In this document: one piece after another, positions 63,754 to 64,000 of the stretch
Numbering within the stretch: the stretch's first letter is position 1
How the letters are laid out: each line of letters begins with the position of its first letter
From: Arthrobacter sp. H-02-3
GTDB taxonomy: Bacteria; Actinomycetota; Actinomycetes; Actinomycetales; Micrococcaceae
NCBI RefSeq assembly: GCF_003097355.1
Contig: NZ_PYUI01000005.1
Coordinates: 1 to 64,000 of the forward strand
Reading direction: 5' to 3'
DNA length: 64,000 nt
Program-made: the position numbers and the translations under genes
The notes under the pieces: generated by a model
Database searches by the model: none
What the model was told of the DNA's origin: nothing
What the model saw: only the letters and a program-made list of their open reading frames with translations

Positions 63754-64000
63754 TTAGTCGGTGCCGGCGTCGGCAGTGGACAGCGTTCCGGTGATCCGCT
63801 CCCCCGGAATCCGGGCCGTCCGCCAGGTATCCAGCGCAATGACCCCGCCCAGCACCACGAGCGAGATCGAGAAGGCGCCCAGGGCATCGGTCATCCAGTG
63901 GTAGCCGAGGTAGAGGCGGCTGACTGCCGCGAAGAAGATCCCGATCCCCGCCACGATGAAGGCGATGATGGCCGACCGCGGGTTCTTCCGGCGCGAAAAG
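63754..64000 (-). CDS. PAP2-family phosphatase, partial (5' end outside the window)
   Basis: The C-terminal part of a membrane phosphatase continues beyond the window edge. The visible motif SRLYLGYHWMTDALG (Ser-Arg, His and Asp of the third PAP2 motif) lies between hydrophobic helices. The reading frame is open to base 64000. The substrate is probably a lipid phosphate or pyrophosphate. The final 20 residues are a polar tail. Confidence 0.8.
   Translation of the reverse strand, partial: FSRRKNPRSAIIAFIVAGIGIFFAAVSRLYLGYHWMTDALGAFSISLVVLGGVIALDTWRTARIPGERITGTLSTADAGTD

Overview
The window looks like chromosomal DNA of a high-GC actinobacterium of the Micrococcaceae, most like Arthrobacter or Pseudarthrobacter. 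This rests on very high G+C, frequent GTG/TTG starts, ATGA start/stop overlaps, and an actinobacterial gene set: MarP protease, an Ssd-TadABC cluster, the small PolA-type exonuclease/polymerase, a GlxR-like Crp regulator, HspR, DUF4177 and RidA next to a class A penicillin-binding protein. The taxon is inferred from gene content only.

Layout. 1-1134: a small membrane protein and an SRAP/YedK abasic-site protein. About 1150-15700: an accessory island of lower G+C and mixed strands. It holds an unknown P-loop ATPase, a frameshifted gene, a zinc-ribbon/Vsr-like nuclease, two unknown plus-strand genes, and a translationally coupled operon of an orphan DUF1016 N-terminal domain, a giant Cap4 nuclease-STAND ATPase (Avs-like) and a helical partner. 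No integrase or transposase is visible. 15412-22084: a truncated exported protein with a structured leader, a LamG-like secreted protein with three repeats, and a minimal Tad locus (ssd, tadA, tadB, tadC) without visible pilin genes. 22219-38236: mostly housekeeping (exonuclease/polymerase, Nudix, nth, acsA, aroQ, marP, crp, ridA, ponA, metallophosphoesterase). 38903-42588: a heterodimeric ABC exporter. 42764-42840: tRNA-Pro(CGG). 43054-44668: a short secreted peptide with three VGNWPDPM repeats, divergent from a helix-turn-helix/TPR regulator. 44739-50457: purC-purD, a molybdopterin oxidoreductase and an asparaginase. 50657-64000: mixed metabolic and stress genes (SCP-like, RibD-like, SDR, CHAD, GH15, aldo/keto reductase, DUF72, APP1, GH1, TspO, J-domain, Hsp20/HspR) and a partial PAP2 phosphatase.

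The most notable system is at 43054-44668: a Sec-exported propeptide carrying three identical octapeptides, the last at its C-terminus, opposite an XRE-TPR protein. This is the layout of RRNPP-type peptide signalling, which is well known in Firmicutes. I infer a cell-cell signalling cassette; no experiment is implied. Second is the three-gene Cap4-STAND operon. Third is a family of intergenic arrays at three places (33.1, 38.3-38.7 and 47.1-47.8 kb), built on the palindrome GGACATGTCC and its variants. Their CATG centres are spaced mostly 29-33 bp apart (others 11, 21, 40 and 65), which suggests a phased protein-binding array.
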